Of a stretch of 64,000 bases of DNA, positions 25,695 to 33,944 are shown one piece after another. The position numbers and the translations under genes were made by a program. Within the stretch, counting starts at the first letter, position 1, and the number at the start of each line of letters is the position of its first letter. The notes under the pieces are model-generated. The model saw nothing but the letters and a program-made list of their open reading frames with translations, searched no databases and was not told the DNA's origin. The stretch covers positions 3,185,501 to 3,249,500 of the forward strand of contig NZ_VIWT01000001.1 of assembly GCF_007829815.1 (NCBI RefSeq), in the 5' to 3' direction. Source of the DNA: Kitasatospora viridis. Its GTDB lineage: Bacteria > Actinomycetota > Actinomycetes > Streptomycetales > Streptomycetaceae.

Positions 25695-27031
25695 ACTTCC
25701 GCAACCACAAGGCGCTGTTGGCGCTGCTGATGGTGCTGATCGGTTTGTTGCCGGTGCTGGTCGGGCGTCTGGTCGGCGGCAACATCTGGCTCTGGACCGG
25801 GTTCGGTGCGGCGTTGGCGGCCGCGGTGCCGGTGCTGCTGGCGCGCATGGCCGGTGCCGCTCCGCTGGCTGACCCGTTCGACGGTGGGCTCTACGGTGGC
25901 GGCTCGCCGGGTGAGGAGTTCGCCGCCGCGCCGCCGTCCCAGGAGAGCTACTCGCCGCCGCCGGAGCAGCCCTTCCGCGAGGTGAAGTTGGAGCGGGTGC
26001 CGCTGCCCAGCCTGAACCCCGAGTACGACTTCCTGGTCTCGATGACGGTCTGGTGGCGCCCGGTGCGGAACGTCGGGGCCGCGCCGCACGTCAATCCCCG
26101 GGCCCTGGCGGTGGACTGGATGATCGCGCGGGCGAAGTCGATCACCGAGGGGGAGCAGCCCCGGCGGTGCGACCTGGTCCAGCGCCGGCTCGAAGGAGCC
26201 CTGGGATCACAGGCGTTGGACGGTTCGGCACGGGTCGAGGCCGGCGCCGGGAACATCTCCCTGACGCTGGCCAGCGTCGACCAGGAGCACTTGGAGCACC
26301 TGGCCAAGATCCGCCGAGCGGTCGAGAGCTGGGACGCCGAACGGCGTCATGAAAAGAACCGCCGCTCCTACCTGGGCGACGACGTGCTCAAGTCCCCCGG
26401 CAGTGCCGTGGTGTGGTGGCTCTCCCGGCAGGCGGAGCGGGGTGACCACCTGGATGTCGAGAAGGTCGTCGAACTGATCGGGCCGCTCGCCGAGTTGGCG
26501 GCCGCCGCGAACAACTCGCCGGTGCCCGAGGCGTTCCGCCACCTCGTTCGGGACGTCTCGGAGGGGGCGGACGATCCTGACCTGGTCGATGAGCTCCGGG
26601 AGGCCGTCCGGCAGGGCCTGATCGAGGGGTTCTACGAGGCCGCCGTCAATCGTCCGGCCCCGGCCGGCGAACCGGCGGCGGCGGATCCGACCGGTGACCC
26701 GCTGCGGGACTCGTTGGACGAATTCCTCGAAGAACTCGGTCTCCAGCCCGACTCGGACGCCCGGCGGGTGGCGGCCCACCGGCTCGCCGACCTGGCCGAG
26801 CACGTCGGCAAGACGGACGCGGCGGCCAGGATCCGGGGCTGGGACGGCGGGCCGGAGGAGGAGCCGCCGCCTGCCCCGGTGGCGACCGGGCCCTCGGCAC
26901 CGACGGGCCGGGTGTGGCAGGCGGGGCCGTCGGGTCCGGCGGAGGAGGTTGAGGTGGAGTGGCCGTTGGCGGCCCCGCAGGCGCCCGAGGACGGGCCCGA
27001 GGGCGGGGGCTCGTGGAGCACTGCCGACTGA
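25691..27031 (+). CDS. Two-helix membrane protein of the TIR/NTPase operon
   Basis: A 446-residue protein beginning at GTG 25691 with an ideal AGGAGGA upstream, overlapping the NTPase stop. Two adjacent hydrophobic helices (residues about 8-25 and 31-52) are followed by a Pro/Gly-rich linker and a cytoplasmic region: a small alpha/beta part (CDLVQRRLEGAL to ISLTLASVD), long charged helices (WDAERRHEKNRRSYLGDDVL, then AVVWWLSRQAERGD), and a Pro/Glu-rich tail. It recalls band-7-like oligomerising helices, but no domain is assigned. It may anchor the complex at the membrane or act as a second effector. Confidence 0.75.
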   Translation: MNFRNHKALLALLMVLIGLLPVLVGRLVGGNIWLWTGFGAALAAAVPVLLARMAGAAPLADPFDGGLYGGGSPGEEFAAAPPSQESYSPPPEQPFREVKLERVPLPSLNPEYDFLVSMTVWWRPVRNVGAAPHVNPRALAVDWMIARAKSITEGEQPRRCDLVQRRLEGALGSQALDGSARVEAGAGNISLTLASVDQEHLEHLAKIRRAVESWDAERRHEKNRRSYLGDDVLKSPGSAVVWWLSRQAERGDHLDVEKVVELIGPLAELAAAANNSPVPEAFRHLVRDVSEGADDPDLVDELREAVRQGLIEGFYEAAVNRPAPAGEPAAADPTGDPLRDSLDEFLEELGLQPDSDARRVAAHRLADLAEHVGKTDAAARIRGWDGGPEEEPPPAPVATGPSAPTGRVWQAGPSGPAEEVEVEWPLAAPQAPEDGPEGGGSWSTAD

Positions 27032-27062
27032 CGGTGCTTCGGGCAGGGGCCTCGCGCCGGGA

Positions 27063-27671
27063 TCACTGATGGCGACTCAGGAAGTTGGCGACGCCCTGGT
27101 GGACGCCGGTCGCGGGGATGGTGGCGGCGAAGAGGGTGGCCTCGGTGGCGAGGGCTTCGTCGATGGGGAGGTTGAGGCCGAGGGCGGCGGCGCGGTGGGC
27201 GTCGATCGGGTCTCCGGTGAGGATCGGCTCCAGGGCCCGCTTGCGGCCCAGGTGGCGGGGGAGGCGCTGGGAGCCGCCGAACGGGAGTGGGAAGCCGAGG
27301 CCGATCTCCGGCTTGGCGAACCGGGCCGTGTTCGCGGCCAGGGCGAGCGGGGCGGCCTCGGCGAGCTCGCAGCCGCCGTCGTAGGCGAGGCCGTTGACGG
27401 CGGCGATCAGCGGCTTCGGGAAGTTCTCGATCCGCCTGGTGATCCCGTGACCGCGCCGCACCACCTCGCGCAGGGCGCGGGCCGGCCCGCCGGCGATGCT
27501 GGTGGCGAGGTCGCCGATGACGGCGCGGACGGTGTCGTCGGCCTCGGCCCGGTCCAGGGCGGCGTCGAGGGCGTCGATCAGGGCGTAGCTGAGGGCGTTG
27601 AGCTTCTCCGGCCGGTTCAGCGTGAGGGTGGTGACCGGGCCGTCGGTGCTGGTCAGGACGAGGGCGGGCAC
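27063..27671 (-). CDS. Shortened enoyl-CoA hydratase/isomerase (crotonase) family protein, probably inactive
   Basis: A 202-residue protein, about 50 residues shorter than usual crotonases. It starts normally (VTTLTLNRPEKLNALS), but after TVRAVI it jumps to GDLATSIAGG, so the first oxyanion-hole loop (normally AFSAGADI-like) is missing. The second loop reads LAYDGGCELAEA with Asp where Gly is usual. Both Glu positions (GGCE and PEIGLG) remain. A second gap lies near LGLNLPIDEALATEA. This pattern fits an in-frame deletion derivative with lost or altered activity. It converges with the membrane protein gene 31 bases away. Confidence 0.8.
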   Translation of the reverse strand: MPALVLTSTDGPVTTLTLNRPEKLNALSYALIDALDAALDRAEADDTVRAVIGDLATSIAGGPARALREVVRRGHGITRRIENFPKPLIAAVNGLAYDGGCELAEAAPLALAANTARFAKPEIGLGFPLPFGGSQRLPRHLGRKRALEPILTGDPIDAHRAAALGLNLPIDEALATEATLFAATIPATGVHQGVANFLSRHQ

Positions 27672-27687
27672 GGTGGCACTTCAGGGT

Positions 27688-28545
27688 TCAGGGGCGGGGG
27701 ACGCCGACCGGGTTGGGCAGTGGGAAGACCCCGGTGTCGACCAGGTGGCGGCTGAGCGGGGTGGCGAGCTCGATCACCTCGGCCACGCCGGACTCGCCGA
27801 GCAGCATCACCGGGTCGGCGGCGAGCCGGTCGGTGGTGGTCTCCAGGTCGCGGCGCAGCGTGCCGCCGGCCTTGGTGAGCCGGCCGCCGCGGTCGAGCAG
27901 GCCGCGGGCGACCAGTCGGCGGCGGGCCTGCTCCCACTCCTCGTCCGTCCAGCCGCGGGTGCCCTGGATCACCTCGGCGGTGACGTCGCCGGTGGCCACG
28001 TGGGTGAGGCCGGCCTCCAGGCCGGTGAGGTCGGCGTGCGCCACCGCGATCACGTGTCCGTCGCCGCGGTGCTCGCGCAGCACGGTGGTGGCGAGCCAGA
28101 GGCGGGTGAGCAGGTCGTCCGGGGGCGGCACGGCGGACCAGGCGGCGGCCAGCGGGCGGCCCTCGAAGCCGCAGCCGGTGACGGCGAGTTCGAGCAGTTC
28201 GACGAGGCGGGGCAGGCCGGCGCGGTCGGCGGGCAGGGTGCGGTCGAGGGCCTCGCGGGTCGCGGGGAGGCGGGCCCGGAGCACCTGTTCCGGGCTGACC
28301 TGCCGCCAGGCCTCGGGCAGGGCATGGCCGGTCTTCGCCGGGGAGAAGGCGAAGAAGAGGGCGGCCGCCGCCGGTCCGCCGACCGGGCCGAGCGGTGCGA
28401 CCCGGCCGGCGAAGTAGCCCGTCCACCACTTCGCCAGGCCGAGGGCGCGGGTGACCTCGGCGGGCTCCGGGGTGAAGTAGGTGACGCAGTGGACGGGTTC
28501 GAAGGACTGCCAGAAGCGGCGGGCGAGGGTGGGGCTGGGTGGCAT
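27688..28545 (-). CDS. SCO6745-family protein
   Basis: A 285-residue soluble protein starting MPPSPTLARRFWQSFEPVHCVTYFTPEP, followed by the GLAKWWTGYFAGRVAPLG segment typical of the SCO6745 family of actinobacteria. The C-terminal third has a winged-helix look (GTRGWTDEEWEQARRRLVARGLLDRGGRLTKAG). The function is unknown; the pattern suggests a DNA-binding or ligand-binding helical protein. The start at 28545 has AAAGGTG upstream. It is divergent from a MocR-like regulator whose start lies 118 bases away, so it may be that regulator's target. Confidence 0.82.
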   Translation of the reverse strand: MPPSPTLARRFWQSFEPVHCVTYFTPEPAEVTRALGLAKWWTGYFAGRVAPLGPVGGPAAAALFFAFSPAKTGHALPEAWRQVSPEQVLRARLPATREALDRTLPADRAGLPRLVELLELAVTGCGFEGRPLAAAWSAVPPPDDLLTRLWLATTVLREHRGDGHVIAVAHADLTGLEAGLTHVATGDVTAEVIQGTRGWTDEEWEQARRRLVARGLLDRGGRLTKAGGTLRRDLETTTDRLAADPVMLLGESGVAEVIELATPLSRHLVDTGVFPLPNPVGVPRP

Positions 28546-28662
28546 CGGCGGCACCTTTCGTGAGGGGCGCTGGGGATGAGGGGGACTTGAGGGGTCCGGT
28601 CGGCGCGATGAGTTCCAGGGTGGCGGTTGTCCGGCACGGCGGGACAGTGCCAATCTGACCGA

Positions 28663-30213
28663 ATGGACCAGGATCTCGGCTGGTGGGTGCGGATCGCGTT
28701 GGACGGCTGGCAGCGCCGGTCCGGACCGCGTTACCGGCGGTTGGCCGAGGCGCTGGCCGGGGCGCTGGGGGTGGCGCTCCGGCAGCGGGAGCTGGCACCG
28801 GGCGACCGGCTGCCGCCGGAGCGGGTGCTGGCCGACGCGCTGGCGCTCAGCCGGGGCACGGTGGTGCGCGCGTACGAGGAGCTGGCGGCGGCGGGTGTGG
28901 TGGAGCGGCGTCAGGGTGCGGGGACGTACGTCAGGCCGAGGCCGGCCTGGACGTCGGACGGGCCGACGTTCGGGTATCCGTTCGGGCCGGATGTGGGCGC
29001 GGGTGGCGCGGGTGGCGCGGGTGGTGGGGGCGCTGGGGGCGCTGGGGACGGTGGGGATGGTGGGGACGGCGGGGAGGCGGGCGTTGATGGTTCGGCGTCG
29101 GAAGTCGAGTTGATCGACCTTTCGCTTCCGGTGCCCGCCGCGACCGGACACCTGCCGCAGATCGGCCCGCTGCCGTCGCTGGAGGACTACGGTCACGGCG
29201 TCCACCCCGCCGGTCTGCCAGAGCTGCGGGCCGCGCTGGCGCACTACCTGACGGAGCGCCAGCTGCTGCCCACCACGCCCGACCAGCTGATCGTCACCTC
29301 GGGCAGCCAGCAGGCGCTGGCGCTGCTGGCCGGTGCGTTGCTCGGACCGGGGCGGGCCGTGGTCACCGGCTGTCCGACCCGGCCCGGGCTGGCCGAGCTG
29401 GCGGCGGACCGGCAGGCCCGGCTGGTCGGCGTGCCGCTCGGCCCCGGGCAGCGACTGGACCCGGCGGCCGTGGAGCGCGCCGCGCGGCGCTCGCCCGGGG
29501 CCGTGGTGCAGTTCGACGCCGCCCTGCACCGCTTGGCCGGCCCGGCCCGGGGCGAGCTGGTGGCCGCCGCCCGGCGCTGCTCGGCGGTGCTGGTCGAGGA
29601 CCTCTCCCAGGTGGTGCGTGCCGTCGAGCCGCCGTTGGCCGCGCTGGACCCGGCCGTGGTCGCCGTCGGCTCGCTCTCCGCGACCTTCTGGGCGGGCCTG
29701 CGGATCGGCTGGTTGCGGGCCCCTCGACCGCTGCACGACCAGCTGCTGCGGCTGCGCCGGGCGGCCGACCTGGCGCCGTCGGTGCCCGCTCAGCTGCTGG
29801 CCTGCGCGTTGCTCAGGGCGGCCGACCCGGCCTGGTACCGGTCCCTGGAACGGGCGCTGACCGAGCGTCGGGAGCTGGTGCGCCGCCTGCTCGCCGAGCA
29901 GCTGCCGGCCTGGCGGCCCGAGCCGCTCCCGGACGGGCCGGTGGGGGCGGTGGGGGCGCCGAGTGGCTGCGCGCCGGAGGGGCCGGCGCTCTGGGTGCGG
30001 TTGCCGGTGGCGGAGACCGGGACCTTCGCGCACCTGGCCGAGACCCGGTTCGGCGTGCGCACCACCCCCGGCGCGCTCGCCTGCGCGGACGGCCGCCACC
30101 TGGACGCGCTCCGGCTCGGCTGCGCCCAGTCGCCCGGCACGCTGGAGGCCGCCGTGGACCGGCTCCGGGCCGCCTGGGAGGAGCACAGCCGACGGCTGGC
30201 GGCCAGCCCCTGA
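28663..30213 (+). CDS. MocR-like GntR regulator with degenerate aminotransferase domain
   Basis: A 516-residue protein with an N-terminal GntR winged helix (LPPERVLADALALSRGTVVRAYEELAAAGVVERRQGAGTYV), a Gly/Ala/Asp-rich linker, and a fold-type I aminotransferase domain. The Schiff-base lysine of the GSxSKxxWxGLRxGW motif is Ala here (GSLSATFWAGLRIGW), and the usual HNPTG and DDxY motifs are absent, so PLP cannot be bound in the normal way. No Shine-Dalgarno precedes the ATG. A TTGTCC/CAATCT pair 18 bases apart ends seven bases before it, suggesting a leaderless mRNA. Confidence 0.87.
   Translation: MDQDLGWWVRIALDGWQRRSGPRYRRLAEALAGALGVALRQRELAPGDRLPPERVLADALALSRGTVVRAYEELAAAGVVERRQGAGTYVRPRPAWTSDGPTFGYPFGPDVGAGGAGGAGGGGAGGAGDGGDGGDGGEAGVDGSASEVELIDLSLPVPAATGHLPQIGPLPSLEDYGHGVHPAGLPELRAALAHYLTERQLLPTTPDQLIVTSGSQQALALLAGALLGPGRAVVTGCPTRPGLAELAADRQARLVGVPLGPGQRLDPAAVERAARRSPGAVVQFDAALHRLAGPARGELVAAARRCSAVLVEDLSQVVRAVEPPLAALDPAVVAVGSLSATFWAGLRIGWLRAPRPLHDQLLRLRRAADLAPSVPAQLLACALLRAADPAWYRSLERALTERRELVRRLLAEQLPAWRPEPLPDGPVGAVGAPSGCAPEGPALWVRLPVAETGTFAHLAETRFGVRTTPGALACADGRHLDALRLGCAQSPGTLEAAVDRLRAAWEEHSRRLAASP
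28996..29080. repeat. G-rich short tandem repeat in the MocR linker
   Basis: Three copies of a nine-base GCGCGGGTG-type unit are followed by imperfect GGGGAYGGT units. They encode the GAGGAGGAGGGG and GDGGDGGDGG linker between the DNA-binding and aminotransferase-like domains. Such repeats change length easily and would only alter linker length. Confidence 0.6.
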
Positions 30214-30336
30214 AATGCGGTCGGCCGATCGGAAATTGTCACGATCTCGATATCTACCGGCGCGTACCCTCAGATCATCCTCAATAAATCCGGCGGATTG
30301 TCTGATGGGGGTTACTGGGATTTACGTTCCGAGTTA

Positions 30337-30379
30337 CTTTCCTGCCGTGCGCGGGAACACCCCCCACCGCGCAGGAAAG
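30337..30379 (+). promoter_or_regulatory. Leader hairpin covering the Shine-Dalgarno of the permease gene
   Basis: CTTTCCT (30337-30343) and GCGCGG (30349-30354) pair with CCGCGC (30367-30372) and AGGAAAG (30373-30379), leaving a five-base bulge. The right arm is the ribosome-binding site of the permease gene, nine bases before its ATG, so the stem would block initiation. The 176-base leader is AT-rich at its start. Confidence 0.5.
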
Positions 30380-30389
30380 GCAGTCACCC

Positions 30390-31883
30390 ATGAGCACGGA
30401 CGCCCCCAAGCGCCCAACGAGCGCGAACGTGGCTGGTCACGGAACCGGCGACCACCTACAGGCCGGCCTGAAGAACCGTCATCTGTCCATGATCGCGATC
30501 GGCGGCGTGATCGGCGCCGGCCTGTTCGTCGGCTCCGGTGCCGGAATCGCGGCCACCGGTCCCGGCATCCTGCTCTCCTACGCGCTGGCCGGCGTGCTGG
30601 TGGTGCTGGTGATGCGGATGCTCGGCGAAATGGCGGCCGCCGATCCGCAGAGCGGTTCGTTCTCCGCCTACGCGGACCGGGCGCTCGGCCGCTGGGCCGG
30701 ATTCACCATCGGGTGGCTGTACTGGTTCTTCTGGGTGGTGGTGCTGGCCGTCGAGGCGACCGCCGGGGCCAAGATCCTCAACGGCTGGCTGCCCGGCGTG
30801 CCGCAGTGGGCGTTCGCGCTGCTGGTGATGGCGGTGCTGACCGCGACCAACCTGTTCTCGGTCGCCTCCTACGGCGAGTTCGAGTTCTGGTTCGCCGGGA
30901 TCAAGGTGGTCGCGATCGCCGCGTTCATCGTGATCGGCGCGCTCGCCGTGTTCGGCGTGCTGCCCGGGACCCACGCGGTCGGCACCAGCAACCTGGTCGG
31001 CCACCACGGTTTCCTCCCGCACGGCGTCGGCGCGGTCTTCACCGGCATGCTGACCGTGGTGTTCGCCTTCATGGGCAGTGAGATCGTCACCCTGGCGGCC
31101 GGCGAGTCGGCCGACCCCGAACGGGCCGTCAGCAAGGCCACGAACAGCGTGATCTGGCGGATCGGCATCTTCTACCTGGGCTCGATCCTGATCGTGGTGA
31201 CCCTGCTGCCCTGGGACTCCGCCTCGGTGAAGGGCAGCCCGTACGTCGCCGTGCTGGAGCACGTGGGCATCCCCGGTGCCGGCCAGGTGATGAACGTGAT
31301 CGTGCTGACCGCCGTGCTCTCCTGCCTCAACTCCGGCCTGTACACCGCCTCCCGGATGGCCTTCTCGCTCGGCCGGCGGGGCGACGCGCCGGCCTCCTTC
31401 GCCCGGGTGACCGGCCGGGGCGTGCCGCGCACGGCGATCCTCGCCTCGGTGGTCTTCGGCTTCGTCGCGGTGTTCTTCAACTACACCTCGCCCGGCACCG
31501 TCTTCCAGTTCCTGCTGAACTCCTCGGGCGCGGTGGCGCTCTTCGTCTGGCTGGTGATCTGCTGCTCGCAGCTGCGGATGCGCAAGATCATCGAGCGCGA
31601 GGCGCCGGAGCGGCTCACCGTGCGGATGTGGCTCTACCCGTACCTGAGCTGGGTGGCCATCGGCCTGATCGTGTTCGTGATCGGCTACATGTTCACCACC
31701 CACGACGGCCGGGTGCAGATGGTCCTCTCGCTGGCGGCGGCCGTGGTGGTGCTGGTCGCGGCGCAGGTGGTGCAGGCCCGGCGGCGCTCGGTGGTTGGGG
31801 CGGACGCCGGGGCTGGGGCAGGGGCTGTCGCTGGGACGGGAGCCGGGGCTGAGGCCGGGGCGGAGGCTCCCGAGCAGGCGTGA
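30390..31883 (+). CDS. APC-family amino acid permease (GABA permease-like)
   Basis: A 497-residue inner-membrane transporter with about twelve helices. The TM1 signature IAIGGVIGAGLFVGSGAGI, the GEMAAADPQSGSFSAYADRALG stretch, and FAFMGSEIVTLAAGESADPERAVSKA are typical of the AAT/GabP branch, which takes up amino acids with protons. The cytosolic C terminus ends in an Ala/Gly repeat tail of about 30 residues (GADAGAGAGAVAGTGAGAEAGAEA), not conserved in the family. Its translation may be controlled by the leader hairpin. The specific amino acid is not determinable. Confidence 0.9.
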   Translation: MSTDAPKRPTSANVAGHGTGDHLQAGLKNRHLSMIAIGGVIGAGLFVGSGAGIAATGPGILLSYALAGVLVVLVMRMLGEMAAADPQSGSFSAYADRALGRWAGFTIGWLYWFFWVVVLAVEATAGAKILNGWLPGVPQWAFALLVMAVLTATNLFSVASYGEFEFWFAGIKVVAIAAFIVIGALAVFGVLPGTHAVGTSNLVGHHGFLPHGVGAVFTGMLTVVFAFMGSEIVTLAAGESADPERAVSKATNSVIWRIGIFYLGSILIVVTLLPWDSASVKGSPYVAVLEHVGIPGAGQVMNVIVLTAVLSCLNSGLYTASRMAFSLGRRGDAPASFARVTGRGVPRTAILASVVFGFVAVFFNYTSPGTVFQFLLNSSGAVALFVWLVICCSQLRMRKIIEREAPERLTVRMWLYPYLSWVAIGLIVFVIGYMFTTHDGRVQMVLSLAAAVVVLVAAQVVQARRRSVVGADAGAGAGAVAGTGAGAEAGAEAPEQA

Positions 31884-31976
31884 GCCCCGGGGTGCCGGCC
31901 CGGCCGCGGGAGTGCGGCCGGGTCGGCGGGGAGGAGGAAGGGCGGTGGGTGGCGGGCCGGGTGGCCGGTCAGCCGT

Positions 31977-32846
31977 TCAGCCGTTCAGCAGGGCGTTCAG
32001 TTCCGGGTACGGGATCGCCTCGGCGACCTCGTCGTAGCTGCCCTGACGGTAGAGCTCGCGGGCGGCGCGGCGGACCACCGCGTACGCGCTCTCGGCCACC
32101 GCCGAGCCCAGGCTGACCCGGGCCACGCCGGCCTTGCCGAGCTCCTCGACGGTCGGTGCACCCGCGCCGACCAGCACGTTCAGCGGGACGGTCAGGCCGG
32201 CCGCGATCGCGCTCAGCTCGGCCGGGTCGGTCAGACCCGGGACGAAGACGCCGCTGGCGCCGGCCGCGACGTACGCCGCCGCGCGGTCCAGGGTCTCCTG
32301 GCGCCGGGCCTCGGCGTCGGCGCCGACCCCGCGCAGGTACGAGTCGATCCGGGCGTTGATGTAGAGCGGGATGCCCGCCGCGTCGGCCGCCGCCCGGGCC
32401 GCGGCCAGCCGCGCGGCCTGCTCGTCCACCGGCAGCAGCGGAGCGCGACCGGAGCGGTCGGAGTCCTCCAGGTTGATCCCGACGGCGCCGGCCGCCAGCA
32501 CCGCCGCGACCGTCTCGCCGACGCCCGCCGGGCTGTCGGCGAACCCGTCCTCGATGTCGGCGGTCACCGGCAGCGCCACGGCGGCCGTGACCCGGGCGAT
32601 CAACTCGACGGCCAGGGCGCGGCCGAGCTTGCCGCCGTCCGGGGTGCCGAGCGCCCACGCGACGCCCGCGCTGGTGGTGGCGATCGCCGGAGCGCCGGCC
32701 TCGGCGACGATCCGGGCGCCGGCCACGTCCCAGACGTTGGCCAGGGCGAGCGGGCGGTCGGCACGGTGCAGGGCGTGGAAGGCGAGCGCCTTCTCGTGCT
32801 GGGTGGCGGGCGGGGAGGCGGGCGCGGACTCGTTGATGTCGGTCAT
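31977..32846 (-). CDS. Isocitrate lyase / PEP mutase superfamily protein
   Basis: A 289-residue barrel protein with LANVWDVAGARIVAEAGAPAIATTSAG at the front, PVTADIEDGFADSP (metal-binding acidic pair) and VGINLEDS, followed by LYINARIDSYL. These match the PEP phosphonomutase-like group annotated as carboxyvinyl-carboxyphosphonate phosphorylmutase or 2-methylisocitrate-lyase-like. No KKCGH lyase signature was noticed, so classic isocitrate lyase activity is unlikely. The reaction is unknown; related proteins cleave or hydrolyse C-C or C-P bonds of oxo-acids. It is monocistronic. Confidence 0.85.
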   Translation of the reverse strand: MTDINESAPASPPATQHEKALAFHALHRADRPLALANVWDVAGARIVAEAGAPAIATTSAGVAWALGTPDGGKLGRALAVELIARVTAAVALPVTADIEDGFADSPAGVGETVAAVLAAGAVGINLEDSDRSGRAPLLPVDEQAARLAAARAAADAAGIPLYINARIDSYLRGVGADAEARRQETLDRAAAYVAAGASGVFVPGLTDPAELSAIAAGLTVPLNVLVGAGAPTVEELGKAGVARVSLGSAVAESAYAVVRRAARELYRQGSYDEVAEAIPYPELNALLNG

Positions 32847-32942
32847 GACGCCAGTTCAGCAGGCGCGGGGCGCGGTTGTCGCGTGATTCAGCGTCAGGCG
32901 AATCGAACGTCCGTGTCGCCCGATCGCTTGCGGGCGCAGATA

Positions 32943-32977
32943 ACCTGAGGGCCCTAGTTGCCCGAGGGCCCTCAGGT
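32943..32977. terminator. 12-bp hairpin with repeated GAGGGCCCT
   Basis: Arms 32943-32954 (ACCTGAGGGCCC) and 32966-32977 (GGGCCCTCAGGT) are perfectly complementary around 11 bases. A third GAGGGCCCT follows at about 32983. It lies between the methyltransferase gene (upstream on the minus strand) and the PEP mutase-like gene and probably terminates the former. Confidence 0.6.
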
Positions 32978-33010
32978 AACTTGAGGGCCCTGGTCACTTG
33001 CTGGTCTTGA

Positions 33011-33787
33011 TCACTTGCGGGCCTCGATCAGGAACCGGGTGGTGGTGGCGACGAACGGTCCGTCGCGCCGGATCCGGGCGTCCAACTCGCGCAGGCGGTC
33101 GCGGTACTGGTCCACCGTGAAGCTGGGGACCATCCAGATGACCTTGCGCAGGAAGTAGACCACCGCGCCGACGTCGAAGAACTCGGTGCGCAGCCGCTCG
33201 AACCGCAGATCCACCACCTCCAGGCCGACCGCCTCGGCCTCCGCGCGCGCCCGCTCCGGGTCGCGGGCCTGCCGGACCTCCTCGGGGAGCGGGCCGAGGA
33301 AGTACTCGACCAGCTCGAACACGCTGGACGGGCCGACCTGTTGGGAGAAGTAGGCACCGCCCGGCCGGAGCACCCGGGCGATCTCCGCCCACCAGGTGGT
33401 CACCGGGTGTCGGCTGCTCACCAGGTCGAAGGCGTCGTCGCCGAACGGGAGCGGGGGCTCGTCCTGGTCCACCACGAGGGCGGCGCCGAGCGGGTGCAGC
33501 AGGGCGGTGGCCTTCGCGACGTTCGGCGGCCAGCTCTCGGTGGCCACGGTCAGCGGAGCCAGCTTCGGCAGACCGGCCAGCACCTCGCCGCCACCGGTCT
33601 GCAGGTCGAGCGCGGCACGCGCGCCGGCCATCCGCTCGCCGAGCAGGCGCTGGTAACCCCAGGACGGGCGCTGCTCGGTGGCGCGCCCGTCGAGCCAGGA
33701 GAAGTCCCAGCCGTCCACCGGCACGCTCTCGGCTTCGCTGATCAGGTCTTCGAAGCTGCGAGCGGCGCTGCTCGTGGAGTCAGTCAT
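33011..33787 (-). CDS. SAM-dependent methyltransferase-like protein
   Basis: A 258-residue protein. Motif I is ALDLQTGGGEVLAGLP near residues 60-75, followed by VATESWPPNVAKATALL, the FDLVSSRHPVTTWWAEIARVLRPGGAYFSQQVG region, and a C-terminal half with FFDVGAVVYFLRKVIWMVPSF. This matches class I methyltransferases of a common Streptomyces group. The substrate is unknown. The start ATG is at 33787 and no operon partner is evident. The 256 bases upstream contain a tandem repeat array that belongs to the divergent monooxygenase gene region. Confidence 0.83.
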   Translation of the reverse strand: MTDSTSSAARSFEDLISEAESVPVDGWDFSWLDGRATEQRPSWGYQRLLGERMAGARAALDLQTGGGEVLAGLPKLAPLTVATESWPPNVAKATALLHPLGAALVVDQDEPPLPFGDDAFDLVSSRHPVTTWWAEIARVLRPGGAYFSQQVGPSSVFELVEYFLGPLPEEVRQARDPERARAEAEAVGLEVVDLRFERLRTEFFDVGAVVYFLRKVIWMVPSFTVDQYRDRLRELDARIRRDGPFVATTTRFLIEARK

Positions 33788-33944
33788 GCGTCCGGATTGT
33801 GCCAGGTGTGGATGGTGTACGCAGCGGATATTCGGGCGGGGCGCGGTGCGGTGCTGAGCTCAGCCATACGGAGAGCTTCTGACAGTGAGACCGGACTGCT
33901 CTTGGACGTATGGCCGGGGCCGGTCGCAGGGTGGAGGTGCGAGG

